Shown here piece by piece: positions 20,643 to 29,004 of a stretch of 64,000 bases of DNA. How positions within the stretch are numbered: the first letter of the stretch is position 1; every line of letters starts with the position of its first letter. Origin of the DNA: Francisella halioticida (GTDB taxonomy: Bacteria; Pseudomonadota; Gammaproteobacteria; Francisellales; Francisellaceae). The position numbers were made by a program, and so were the translations under genes. The stretch lies in assembly GCF_002211785.1 (NCBI RefSeq), contig NZ_CP022132.1:310001-374000 (forward strand). Reading direction: 5' to 3'. The notes under the pieces were generated by a model. The model was given only the letters and a program-made list of their open reading frames with translations. It had not been told where the DNA came from and searched no databases.

Positions 20643-20808
20643 GAAGAGGTGCATAGTCTATAATACTAATCTGAAAGTCATAGTGCTTAGTGATGATTAG
20701 ATTTTTAGAGACTGTGCCGAAAGAGTATAGAAGTTATGAGCTATATTCTTGGGTCTAATACTGAAAGGTAGTGGAACTGTCACGTTGAACTTAAATGTGG
20801 GGCGCTTC
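20643..20808 (+). promoter_or_regulatory. Lysine riboswitch (L box) 1, upstream of aminotransferase
   Basis: A 166-base aptamer with L-box landmarks: GAAG-AGGTGC at the 5' side, GTGCCGAAAG in the core, AACTGTCAC and GGGGCG-CTTC at the 3' side, where GAAG/CTTC can close the first helix. It is the same length as, and mostly identical to, the aptamer before lysC. It presumably lowers expression of the aminotransferase gene when lysine is plentiful. Confidence 0.85.
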
Positions 20809-20811
20809 GAT

Positions 20812-20845
20812 CTAAGCATTAATTTTGCAAAGTCTTAGTTTTTTT
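20812..20845 (+). terminator. Possible riboswitch-controlled terminator
   Basis: CTAAG and CTTAG can pair and are followed at once by seven T residues, right after the aptamer. The stem is only 5 bp, so strength is doubtful. The corresponding place in riboswitch 2 has CTCAG and no T-run. Confidence 0.3.
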
Positions 20846-20878
20846 ATATTGGTGAATGAATGGAGAATGGAAAGATAA

Positions 20879-22060
20879 ATGACTATACAAGTTAGTAATC
20901 GCGTAACAAATATTAACCCCTCAGCAACAGCACTAATGTCATCTAAAGTGCAAGAGCTTGTTGATAAAGGAGAAAAGATTCTTTCTTTAAACGTTGGAGA
21001 ACCTGGTTTTAGCTCACCTGATGTGATAAAAAATGCGGGTATTGAGGCAATTAAAAATAATCATACACAATATACGACTGTAGATGGGTATAAAGCTTTA
21101 AGACAAGCAATAGTAAATCGTTATAGTAATGATTATGGAGTACATTATAAACTTGATGAAGTATGCGTTACTACTGGAGCTAAACATAGCCTTCATAATA
21201 TATTTAATTGTATTATTAATGATGGAGATGAGATCATTTATATGGCGCCATATTGGACTTCCTATCCTGATATGATAATGCTCTCAGGAGGTATTCCAGT
21301 CATTTTGAGAACTAGTATTGAAAATGGTTTTGAGCCAAATATTGACAAACTAGAAGGTTTAATAACTCCAAAGACTAAGGCTATTTTAATAAATATTCCT
21401 AATAATCCCTCAGGAGCTATTTATTCAGAATCTACTATGCTGGCTTTGGCTCAGCTAATAAAGAAATATCCACATATTGTATTAATTAGTGATGAGATAT
21501 ACGATCAAATCTATTGGGATAGGGCACCTATTACTATTACAAAGGTTTGCCCTGAACTTAAAGATCGTGTAATAGTTGCCAGTGGAGTTGCAAAAAATTA
21601 TGCAATGACAGGCTGGCGTGTTGGCCATATTTTGGCACCTTCGGAATTTATAAATGCTATAAAGAAATTTCAGTCACAATCCTTATCATGTGCTTGTTCA
21701 ATTTCACAAATTGCAGCAATTGAGGCTTTAAAATTAGAAAGAGCAGATCTTGAATATATGAATCAGGAGTATCATGAGAGAGTTTCTTTTGTTTTTAATA
21801 ATTTAAAAGAGATTGATGAAGTTAAAGTTTTTATGCCTCAAGGTAGTTTTTATATATTTTTAGATATAAGTGAAATTTTACTAAAAATGCAGATTACAGA
21901 TGAGGAGTTCTGTATAAAACTTTTAGAAGAGACTTTTGTTGGTGTTATGCATGGAAGTGCTTTTGGCTTAGCTGGACATATTAGAATTAGTGCTGCGGCT
22001 GAAAAAAATGTTTTAGAAGAGGCTATTAAACGATTTAAAAACTTTATATTATCATATTAA
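20879..22060 (+). CDS. Class I aminotransferase, lysine-regulated (AspC/DapC-like)
   Basis: A 393-aa fold-type I PLP aminotransferase of the aspartate aminotransferase Ib kind. Seen: LNVGEPGF, NNPSG, SDEIYDQI, the PLP Lys in SGVAKNYAMTGWRVG, and the terminal Arg in GHIRIS. Its leader is a lysine riboswitch, which ties it to lysine synthesis. The adjacent operon lacks dapC/argD, so this enzyme may transaminate N-succinyl-2-amino-6-oxopimelate (the DapC step). That is inference; aspartate-oxaloacetate transamination feeding LysC is the alternative. Confidence 0.85.
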   Translation: MTIQVSNRVTNINPSATALMSSKVQELVDKGEKILSLNVGEPGFSSPDVIKNAGIEAIKNNHTQYTTVDGYKALRQAIVNRYSNDYGVHYKLDEVCVTTGAKHSLHNIFNCIINDGDEIIYMAPYWTSYPDMIMLSGGIPVILRTSIENGFEPNIDKLEGLITPKTKAILINIPNNPSGAIYSESTMLALAQLIKKYPHIVLISDEIYDQIYWDRAPITITKVCPELKDRVIVASGVAKNYAMTGWRVGHILAPSEFINAIKKFQSQSLSCACSISQIAAIEALKLERADLEYMNQEYHERVSFVFNNLKEIDEVKVFMPQGSFYIFLDISEILLKMQITDEEFCIKLLEETFVGVMHGSAFGLAGHIRISAAAEKNVLEEAIKRFKNFILSY

Positions 22061-22154
22061 TCTCTTAACCTTTTATTTGCTATAAATAGCATACATAAAT
22101 TCTTCAAAGAAAAAATAATTGTTAATTTTATATTATAAAAATGCTAAATAGGGT

Positions 22155-22184
22155 TTGACAGCTTTTAATTTACTATGTTAGACT
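22155..22184 (+). promoter_or_regulatory. Candidate promoter before lysine riboswitch 2
   Basis: TTGACA, 18-base spacer ending in an extended TG, and TAGACT (4 of 6 bases match TATAAT). Equivalent sequence lies before riboswitch 1. Confidence 0.4.
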
Positions 22185-22221
22185 CAAGATCAGTAAGTTT
22201 TCTTACTAACGTAATTTTAAA

Positions 22222-22387
22222 GAAGAGGTGCACAGTCTATAATGCTAATCTGAAAGCCATAACGCTTAATGATGATTAGATTTCTAAAGATTGTGCCGAA
22301 AGAATGTAGAAGTTATGAGCTATGTTCTTGGGTCTGATGCTGAAAGGTAGCAGGACTGTCACGTTGAACTTAAACGTGGGGCGCTTC
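22222..22387 (+). promoter_or_regulatory. Lysine riboswitch (L box) 2, upstream of lysC operon
   Basis: A second 166-base L box with the same landmarks (GAAG-AGGTGC, GTGCCGAAAG, GACTGTCAC, GGGGCG-CTTC) and compensating small differences from copy 1. It is followed by no T-run but by GGAGA before the lysC start, so control here may act on translation. A long open frame running through this element is an artefact of its structure, not a lysC extension. Confidence 0.87.
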
Positions 22388-22450
22388 GGTCTAAGCATTA
22401 ATTTTGCAAAGTCTCAGTTTCCCCACACTAGTGAAAACATGGAGAACTTT

Positions 22451-23821
22451 GTGAAAGATCAAATAAATGTGGCAAAATTTGGCGGTACAAGTGTCGCTAA
22501 TATTGAGTCAATTAGAAAATGTATTGAGATTATAAAAAATACATCTCAAGTTAAAGTAGTTGTTGTAAGTGCTCAGTCAGGAGTAACTAATCTTTTAGTA
22601 AATCTTGTAACGTATTGTGATAGTGATAAATCTATACAAGAGACAGTTCATGAAATAGAAAATATTATTTATCCAATATTAAAGCACATTAAAAATCCAG
22701 GAATTTCAATAAGAATAAATGAGGTTTTAAAAGATTTAGAATCTCTTGCAAAATTATCTTTAAGATTAAAAACCCCTCAGCTTTCAGATGAAATATTATC
22801 TTTTGGTGAATTAATTTCAGCAACAATAGTGACTCAGTTTTTAGTCCAGTCAGGTGTTAAAGCTAGATATTTAAGAGCAACAGAGTTTATCAAAACAGAT
22901 AGTCACTATGGTCAAGCAAAACCTATTACAAAGAATATTTGCTTAAGTGTGCAGCAGACATTAGTACCATTGATTGAAGAAAATATAGTTGTAACAGAAG
23001 GGTTTATAGGACAAGATTCTCAAGGTCTGACGACCACTCTAGGTCGAGGAGGTAGTGATTATTCTGCGGCTCTAATTGCCGAGGCCCTAGACGCAAAAGA
23101 TTTGTTGATTTGGACTGATGTTCCAGGTATATATCAAGTAGATCCTAGAGTTATACCAAGTGCAGTATCAATAGATAAAATGTCTTATAATGAAGCTTCT
23201 GAATTAGCAACTTTTGGCGCAAAGGTTTTACATCCAAGCACTTTATGGCCAGCAATACGTAGTAATATAAATGTATTTATAGGGTCAACTTTTAATCCAG
23301 ATAATCCTGGAACCTGGATTACAAAAAATCTAGATCAAGATCTTCCAGTTGTTCGAGCTGTTGCTGAACGTAAAAACCAAGTTTTGTTGACGATAAAAAG
23401 CTATGATATGGTTCATACCCAGGGTTTCTTAGCTAAGGTTTTTCAAGTTTTGGCTAATCATAAAGTAAGCATTGATCTTGTGACTACAAGTGAAGTAAGT
23501 ATTGCTTTAACCCTAGATCATATTGGTAGCCAATCAATAGGAAATACTATACTTACACCAAGTTTGCTAGAAGAGCTTAATGAGATTGGTGATGTTGAAA
23601 TAAAAGTTGATGAGGATTTGTCTTTAGTAGCTATTGTTGGCAATAATATTCATCAGACAAAAAATATTAGTTCGAGAATATTTTCTGAGTTATCTGATCA
23701 CAATATACGTTTACTTAGTCATGGAGCCAGTGGTCACAATATGTGTTTATTAGTTGACCAAAGTGAGTCATCCCAAGTCGTGCAAAAGATTTATAATCAG
23801 TTTTTTGAAAAAGGGGTATAG
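22451..23821 (+). CDS. lysC: Lysine-sensitive aspartokinase
   Basis: Aspartokinase phosphorylates aspartate, the entry step to lysine, threonine and methionine. I choose the GTG at 22451, as GGAGA lies 5 bases before it (456 aa, as in LysC-type enzymes); an ATG at 22439 is the alternative. The kinase domain has KFGGTSVA, FGELISA and GRGGSDYSA. Two ACT repeats fill the last 150 residues (LTIKSYDMVHTQGFLAKVF, LVAIVGNNI) and should bind lysine. It is monofunctional, with no homoserine dehydrogenase part. First gene of the riboswitch operon. Confidence 0.95.
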   Translation: MKDQINVAKFGGTSVANIESIRKCIEIIKNTSQVKVVVVSAQSGVTNLLVNLVTYCDSDKSIQETVHEIENIIYPILKHIKNPGISIRINEVLKDLESLAKLSLRLKTPQLSDEILSFGELISATIVTQFLVQSGVKARYLRATEFIKTDSHYGQAKPITKNICLSVQQTLVPLIEENIVVTEGFIGQDSQGLTTTLGRGGSDYSAALIAEALDAKDLLIWTDVPGIYQVDPRVIPSAVSIDKMSYNEASELATFGAKVLHPSTLWPAIRSNINVFIGSTFNPDNPGTWITKNLDQDLPVVRAVAERKNQVLLTIKSYDMVHTQGFLAKVFQVLANHKVSIDLVTTSEVSIALTLDHIGSQSIGNTILTPSLLEELNEIGDVEIKVDEDLSLVAIVGNNIHQTKNISSRIFSELSDHNIRLLSHGASGHNMCLLVDQSESSQVVQKIYNQFFEKGV

Positions 23822-23823
23822 GT

Positions 23824-24504
23824 ATGAGAATTGCAGTTGTAGGAAAAGGTAATACTGGCCAGGCGGTTATAGATTTACTAGGTAATGATAATATTTATGA
23901 AATTTTTGATTCAAATAATGCTGTGGTGACTGAAAAACTTAATAGTGCTGATGCTGTTATTGTATTTGTTTCTGCCGAAGTATTAGCAAAGATATTGCCA
24001 GTTTTATTAGAAACAAAAACGCCAATTATCTGTGGGACAACAGGTATTAACTATACACAAGATATTGTTGAAAAAATTAATGCCAATAGGCAAGCGTGGA
24101 TTATTGCTAATAATTTTAGTTTATCAATGGTTTTTATTAAAGAAGCATTAAATTCATTAGGTAAAATTAAGCATTTGATACCCCAGCTAGAGTACACAAT
24201 AAAAGAAACTCATCATACTAAAAAAATAGATGCTCCAAGTGGTACAGCAGTATCTTGGCAAAAATGGCTTGATGTTGAAAATTGTACTATTTCATCTGAG
24301 CGCTTTGGCGATATAAGGGGAATTCATGAAACAAAACTAAATCATGAATATGAAACTATTGAGTTAAAGCATACTGCGCATGATCGAAAGCTTTTTGCTC
24401 AAGGAGCTATTTGGGCTGCTAAATATGCTATTCAAAACCACAACTTGTTTGGTTTTTTTCAGTTTGAAGAGCTAGTTGCTAAGGAGTATGCAAATGAATA
24501 TTAA
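23824..24504 (+). CDS. dapB: 4-hydroxy-tetrahydrodipicolinate reductase
   Basis: DapB reduces the DapA product to tetrahydrodipicolinate. The 226-aa protein is shorter than E. coli DapB (273) because the N-terminal nucleotide domain is trimmed. The dinucleotide loop is VVGKGNTGQAV (5-15), CGTTGI is present, and the catalytic/substrate block is KETHHTKKIDAPSGTA. The 2-base gap after lysC and the 11-base overlap with dapA indicate translational coupling. Confidence 0.95.
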   Translation: MRIAVVGKGNTGQAVIDLLGNDNIYEIFDSNNAVVTEKLNSADAVIVFVSAEVLAKILPVLLETKTPIICGTTGINYTQDIVEKINANRQAWIIANNFSLSMVFIKEALNSLGKIKHLIPQLEYTIKETHHTKKIDAPSGTAVSWQKWLDVENCTISSERFGDIRGIHETKLNHEYETIELKHTAHDRKLFAQGAIWAAKYAIQNHNLFGFFQFEELVAKEYANEY

Positions 24505-25381
24505 TAGAGATTTATATACAGCGATAGTGACACCAATGCTTGATAATGGCGAAATTGATTATTGTAGCTTTGAGAGAATACTAAAATATCAGGCACAATC
24601 TGATTGTGGAATATTAATTTTAGGCAGTACGGGAGAGGCATTAGCATTAAGTTTTGAAGAGCAGCGTGAAGTGGTTAAATTTACATGTTCATTAGGACTA
24701 AGTACACCAATAATGGTAGGTGTGGGAGGATCAAGACTTGAGCAACAAATTAGTTGGATAGAGTTTTGTAATAACCAGCAAGTTGATTGCTTTTTATTAG
24801 TAACTCCTCTTTATGCTAAGCCTGGGACTGTTGGTCAAATCAACTGGTTTAGAAGTTTGCTTGATGTAGCTCAAAAACCATGTGTTTTTTATAATGTTCC
24901 ATCTAGAACTGGTGTGAATTTAAGTTATGAAGCATTAGAGAAGATAAAAGATCATAAAAATGCATGGGCAATTAAAGAAGCCTCAGGTGATTATGAGCGT
25001 TTTGCAAAATATGCTGAGATAGCTCCAAATTTAAGAATGTACAGTGGTGAAGATGGGATACTGCCTGAATTATCTAATTATGGCGCTGTTGGATTAATAT
25101 CTGTGATATCAAATATTTGGCCAAAACAAGTCAAAAGCTATGTTAAGGAAAGTGTAAATAAAACTATACAAGAAGATTACTGTCAAACATGGAGAGATGC
25201 TACAAAGGCTTGTTTTGAGGTTGCTAATCCTATTCCAGTCAAAGTATGGCTTGAACATAATGGCGTAATAAAATCTAATACTTTAAGAGCTCCTCTAGTG
25301 GCTGAAGAGTTAACTGATATTACAAATTTAAAAAAAGCAAATAATTTAGTTAAAGCAAGCTATGCAAATTTTATAGGATAA
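24494..25381 (+). CDS. dapA: 4-hydroxy-tetrahydrodipicolinate synthase
   Basis: DapA condenses pyruvate with aspartate semialdehyde. I choose the ATG at 24494 because AAGGAG lies 8 bases upstream, giving 295 aa; in-frame starts upstream have no such site. Schiff-base Lys is in AIKEASGD, the catalytic Tyr in FYNVPSRTG, and the GSTGEALALS loop binds pyruvate. It overlaps dapB by 11 bases. Confidence 0.95.
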   Translation: MNINRDLYTAIVTPMLDNGEIDYCSFERILKYQAQSDCGILILGSTGEALALSFEEQREVVKFTCSLGLSTPIMVGVGGSRLEQQISWIEFCNNQQVDCFLLVTPLYAKPGTVGQINWFRSLLDVAQKPCVFYNVPSRTGVNLSYEALEKIKDHKNAWAIKEASGDYERFAKYAEIAPNLRMYSGEDGILPELSNYGAVGLISVISNIWPKQVKSYVKESVNKTIQEDYCQTWRDATKACFEVANPIPVKVWLEHNGVIKSNTLRAPLVAEELTDITNLKKANNLVKASYANFIG

Positions 25382-25402
25382 AAAGAATAGGAGAAAGAAT
25401 TT

Positions 25403-26152
25403 ATGGGATGGCAGGAAACTTTAGATGGACTTCAATCAGGGCAGATAAGAGCAGCAGAGCAGTTAGATGATGGAAACTGGCAAGTAAATATTAAGGTCAA
25501 AAAAGCAATTCTAGAAGCTTTTAGAGCAGGTGTTAATATGGATTATAATGGGAGTTACATAGGCTTTGTTGATAAGCATAATTTAGCTCCTCGTAAGTTT
25601 AGTAAATCAGATGGCGTCAGAATGGTTCCTGGTGGATCATCTGTTAGAGCAGGAGCTTATGTTGCACCATCAGTTATTATTATGCCGCCATCATACATCA
25701 ATACAGGAGCTTATGTCGATGAGGGAACTATGGTTGATAGTAATGCTCTAGTTGGCTCATGTGCTCAGATAGGTAAAAATGTTCATCTATCTGCGGGAGT
25801 ACAGATTGGAGGTGTTCTTGAACCAGTAGGGATGAATCCTGTGATAATAGAAGATGACGTATTTGTAAGTGCTGGAGCTATTGTTGTTGAAGGTATTATA
25901 GTAGGTAGAAGATCTGTAATTGCACCATCTGTTTCTTTATCAAGAAGTGTTAGGGTTTATGATAGCGTTAATGAAAGAGTACTAGAAAAAGGAGAAAAAA
26001 TTCCTGAAGGAGCTATTGTTGTGCCTGGCTCACGACCAATAAATACAAGTTGGGCAAAAAAATATGGTTTACAATCTTATTGTCCAGTCATTATCAAATA
26101 TCGTGATGATAAAAGTGATAAAGCCTTGACGTTAGAAGAGGCGTTACGCTAA
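25403..26152 (+). CDS. dapD: Tetrahydrodipicolinate N-acyltransferase DapD
   Basis: DapD transfers an acyl group, usually succinyl from succinyl-CoA, to tetrahydrodipicolinate. At 249 aa it lacks about 25 N-terminal residues of E. coli DapD. A left-handed beta-helix of hexapeptide repeats covers about residues 85-185, with family blocks YVDEGTMVDS, GSCAQIGKNVHLS and GGVLEP. This is the DapD (not DapH) lineage, so the succinylase branch is implied, although dapE is not in the window. Its stop overlaps the next ATG (TAATG). Confidence 0.93.
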   Translation: MGWQETLDGLQSGQIRAAEQLDDGNWQVNIKVKKAILEAFRAGVNMDYNGSYIGFVDKHNLAPRKFSKSDGVRMVPGGSSVRAGAYVAPSVIIMPPSYINTGAYVDEGTMVDSNALVGSCAQIGKNVHLSAGVQIGGVLEPVGMNPVIIEDDVFVSAGAIVVEGIIVGRRSVIAPSVSLSRSVRVYDSVNERVLEKGEKIPEGAIVVPGSRPINTSWAKKYGLQSYCPVIIKYRDDKSDKALTLEEALR

Positions 26153-27363
26153 TGTTTTCTTTAGATTTACATAAAGAGAATCTACTTGGTTTGGCAAAAG
26201 AAATAGATAGTCCTTTTTTTCTCTATGACTTAGATATATTAGAGGATAATCTAGAGAGTTTAAAAAAAATGCCTGTAAAGCTTTGGTATGCAGTTAAAGC
26301 TAATCCGTTATCAAATATAATACAAAGTATTTATGATCAAGAGATATCTTTTGATGTTGCCAGTTCTGGGGAGCTAGATCAGGTTTTAAGACAGGGTGTA
26401 GATCCTAAAAATATCCTTAATACAGGCCCAGCAAAATCATATAAGCAGATTTGTTATTTTATTGAGAAAGGTGTGCGAATTTTTGTTCTTGAGAGCATAC
26501 AACAGTATGAGGACCTTCTAAAAGCAGCTAGAAACTATAATGTGCAAGTTACATCATTACTTCGTGTTCAGATAAGCTGGAATATATCTTCTGAAAAGAA
26601 TGTTTTAGGTGGAGATAGTGTGACTCCTTTTGGATTATCTCCTGTAGAGTGGAAAAATTATTTTATTAAGAATCCTATAAAAAATGAGTATGTTAATATT
26701 ATAGGTTTACACTGTTTCCAGTGGGGAAATATTCTAGATGTAGAAAAATTATTCTATCTTTGGAGTATTATTACAGAGACTTTAGTTGAGTTAGCAGATC
26801 AAATTTCTATGGATCTAAAAGTTATAGATCTTGGTGGTGGGCTAGGAATACCTTATTATAATCAAGATAATAGGATGAAGGTTGAAAATGTTGTAGAAAC
26901 TCTAAACCAGTTAAAGATAAAGTACCCACAAGTTGATTTCTGGTTAGAGTTAGGTCGCTATGCTGTTGGTGAGTGTGGGGTATATGTGACACAAGTGATA
27001 GATAGAAAAAAAGTTTATGATAAAAACTTGCTTGTTTTAGAGGGTGGAAGTCAGCATTTGGGTCGTCCTTTTATAACAAATCAAGCTTTCCCTGTATCAA
27101 ATATATCTACTAATAGTGAAAATAGCTTAACTATGGAGCTTCATGGGCCTTTGTGTACAGGAATAGATCATTTAGGTAGTGTTGCTTTGCCTGAGAGTAC
27201 AGAGGCTGGAGATTATTTAGTATTTACTCAAACAGGTGCGTACGGATTTACAGAAAGTATGCCTTTTTTCCTATGCCATACATTACCTGCTGAAGTTATC
27301 TATAAAAAAAATGAGATAAGAATAGTACGTCAATCAAAAAAAGCATCTGAATGGTTAGTTTAA
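26152..27363 (+). CDS. lysA: LysA-like PLP-dependent decarboxylase (fold type III)
   Basis: A 403-aa alanine-racemase-fold decarboxylase, last gene of the lysine operon; the expected role is decarboxylation of meso-DAP to lysine. The PLP Lys is in YAVKANP, with the glycine loop LGGGLGIPYY and TGAYGFTES. It departs from standard DAP decarboxylase signatures: GPLCTGIDHLG instead of a CES-type motif, ELGRYAVGECG instead of EPGR, and HCFQWG instead of HIGS. These resemble the BtrK/exosortase-associated group. Operon context favours LysA; substrate should be checked. Confidence 0.8.
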   Translation: MFSLDLHKENLLGLAKEIDSPFFLYDLDILEDNLESLKKMPVKLWYAVKANPLSNIIQSIYDQEISFDVASSGELDQVLRQGVDPKNILNTGPAKSYKQICYFIEKGVRIFVLESIQQYEDLLKAARNYNVQVTSLLRVQISWNISSEKNVLGGDSVTPFGLSPVEWKNYFIKNPIKNEYVNIIGLHCFQWGNILDVEKLFYLWSIITETLVELADQISMDLKVIDLGGGLGIPYYNQDNRMKVENVVETLNQLKIKYPQVDFWLELGRYAVGECGVYVTQVIDRKKVYDKNLLVLEGGSQHLGRPFITNQAFPVSNISTNSENSLTMELHGPLCTGIDHLGSVALPESTEAGDYLVFTQTGAYGFTESMPFFLCHTLPAEVIYKKNEIRIVRQSKKASEWLV

Positions 27364-27538
27364 TAGATGTTTTCTACAAAAAGATAATAAAAAAGTGCGT
27401 GACAACGAGAACGTTAATTGATTTATATGTCATTAATGAGATAATGAATATTGTGTCTTATAAAAGAAAATTAAGATATCAGGTCTTAATTGTTGTGTTG
27501 TACGAGTTTTAAAAAGAATAGTTGGAGAAGAAAGTTTA
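27364..27538. other. Leader region of LysP-like permease
   Basis: AATTAAGA and TCTTAATT form a perfect 8-bp hairpin (27469-27491) about 50 bases before the permease start. No L-box landmarks and no T-run are present, so it is not a third lysine riboswitch. Its role is unknown. Confidence 0.3.
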
Positions 27539-28993
27539 ATGTCCCAAAAACTTAAGCGTAGTTTACAAAGTCGCCATATGTCAATGATTGCATTAGGTGG
27601 CTGTATAGGTACTGGTTTATTTGTTGCATTAGGCGGTGCAATCGCTGATGCTGGCCCAGGGGGAACAGTTTTAGCATATGTTATTATCGCGATAATGGTT
27701 TATTTTTTGATGGCAAGCTTAGGTGAAATGGCAGCACACAGTCCAGTTACTGGTACATTTTGTGAATATGCAACTAGATATGTTGACCCAGCTTTAGGTT
27801 TTAGTACAGGATGGAGCTATTGGTTTAACTGGGCTATAACAGTTGCTACAGAAGTTATTGCAGCAGGTTTGATTATGCAGTATTGGTTTCCAGGAAGCTC
27901 TATACTATTGTGGAGTGGTTTTTTCTTTGTTTTAGTTTTTTCTTTGAATATATTCTCTGTACGTGTTTATGGTGAGGTTGAGTACTGGTTATCATTTATA
28001 AAAGTTTCAACGGTTATTATTTTTATCATAGTCGGGTTCTTATCAATACTTGGGTTAATAGGTAATCATACAAGTGTAGGATTTCAAAACTGGAATATTG
28101 GAGATGCACCATTTCATAATGGTTGGTGGGGTTTCATATCTGTTTTTATGATTGCGGGGTTCTCTTTTCAGGGTAGTGAACTTATTGGTGTAACTGCTGG
28201 AGAGGCCAAAGATCCAAGTACTTCAATACCAAAAGCAATCAAGCAAACATTTTGGCGTTTATTTATCTTTTATATATTAGCAGTTGTCATTATTAGTTTC
28301 TTAATTCCATACAATAATCCCTCTTTGATAAAAGCAGGTGCAAACAATGATGTCTCAATTAGTCCATTTACCATAGTGTTTCAAAATGTTGGGTTAAATT
28401 CAGCCGCTACTATTATGAATGTGATAATACTTACGGCAATATTATCAGCATGTAATGCTAGTATGTATAGTGCTACAAGAGTGTTGTGGCATTTAGGTGA
28501 AATTAATCATGCGCCCAAAGTGTTTGCTACGGTTAATTCTAAAGGTACCCCAATGATAGCATTACTCATTACTTGTTTAATTGGTTGCTCATTCTTTTTT
28601 GTTTCTTTTGTTGGGAGTGGTCAAATATTTACATGGCTAGTCAATATATCTAGTTTAGCAGGCTTTATTGCGTGGTTTACGATTGCGTTAAGCCATTATC
28701 GTTTTAGAAGAGCATATATTAAACAAGATAAAAATCTAAAAGATCTTCCTTTCGTGGCAAAGTTTTTTCCTTGGGCTCCTATTATAGCATTAGCTTTAGT
28801 AAGTATTGTAATAGTTGGGCAAGGGGTTAATATTTTGACTATGGAAGGCAGAAGTTGGCTAAGTGTTATTATTGAGTTCTTCTCGACATATGTAGGATTT
28901 TTTGCTTTTGTGATATTATATTTTTTATATAAGTTTGTTAAAAAAACAAAGCTAATAAAACTAGAGGATTGTGACCTTTCTCCAGGGTTATAG
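27539..28993 (+). CDS. LysP-like amino acid permease (APC superfamily)
   Basis: A 484-aa inner-membrane amino acid:proton symporter with 12 predicted helices. The N-terminal block (RHMSMIALGGCIGTGLFVA) and GFSFQGSELIGVTAGEA in helix 6 are characteristic of the LysP/basic and aromatic amino acid permease group. Its position right after the lysine operon supports lysine as substrate, but it has its own 175-bp leader. The next gene starts 11 bases after the stop. Confidence 0.82.
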   Translation: MSQKLKRSLQSRHMSMIALGGCIGTGLFVALGGAIADAGPGGTVLAYVIIAIMVYFLMASLGEMAAHSPVTGTFCEYATRYVDPALGFSTGWSYWFNWAITVATEVIAAGLIMQYWFPGSSILLWSGFFFVLVFSLNIFSVRVYGEVEYWLSFIKVSTVIIFIIVGFLSILGLIGNHTSVGFQNWNIGDAPFHNGWWGFISVFMIAGFSFQGSELIGVTAGEAKDPSTSIPKAIKQTFWRLFIFYILAVVIISFLIPYNNPSLIKAGANNDVSISPFTIVFQNVGLNSAATIMNVIILTAILSACNASMYSATRVLWHLGEINHAPKVFATVNSKGTPMIALLITCLIGCSFFFVSFVGSGQIFTWLVNISSLAGFIAWFTIALSHYRFRRAYIKQDKNLKDLPFVAKFFPWAPIIALALVSIVIVGQGVNILTMEGRSWLSVIIEFFSTYVGFFAFVILYFLYKFVKKTKLIKLEDCDLSPGL

Positions 28994-29004
28994 TTGAGGC
29001 TGTT

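Noticed and set aside
22322-22438. N-terminal extension of lysC starting inside the lysine riboswitch
   Set aside because: These codons are the riboswitch itself; the conserved aspartokinase begins at KDQINVAKFGGTSVA, and GGAGA precedes the GTG at 22451.
27364-27538. Third lysine riboswitch before the LysP-like permease
   Set aside because: None of the L-box landmarks (AGGTGC, GCCGAA, CTGTCA) is present.
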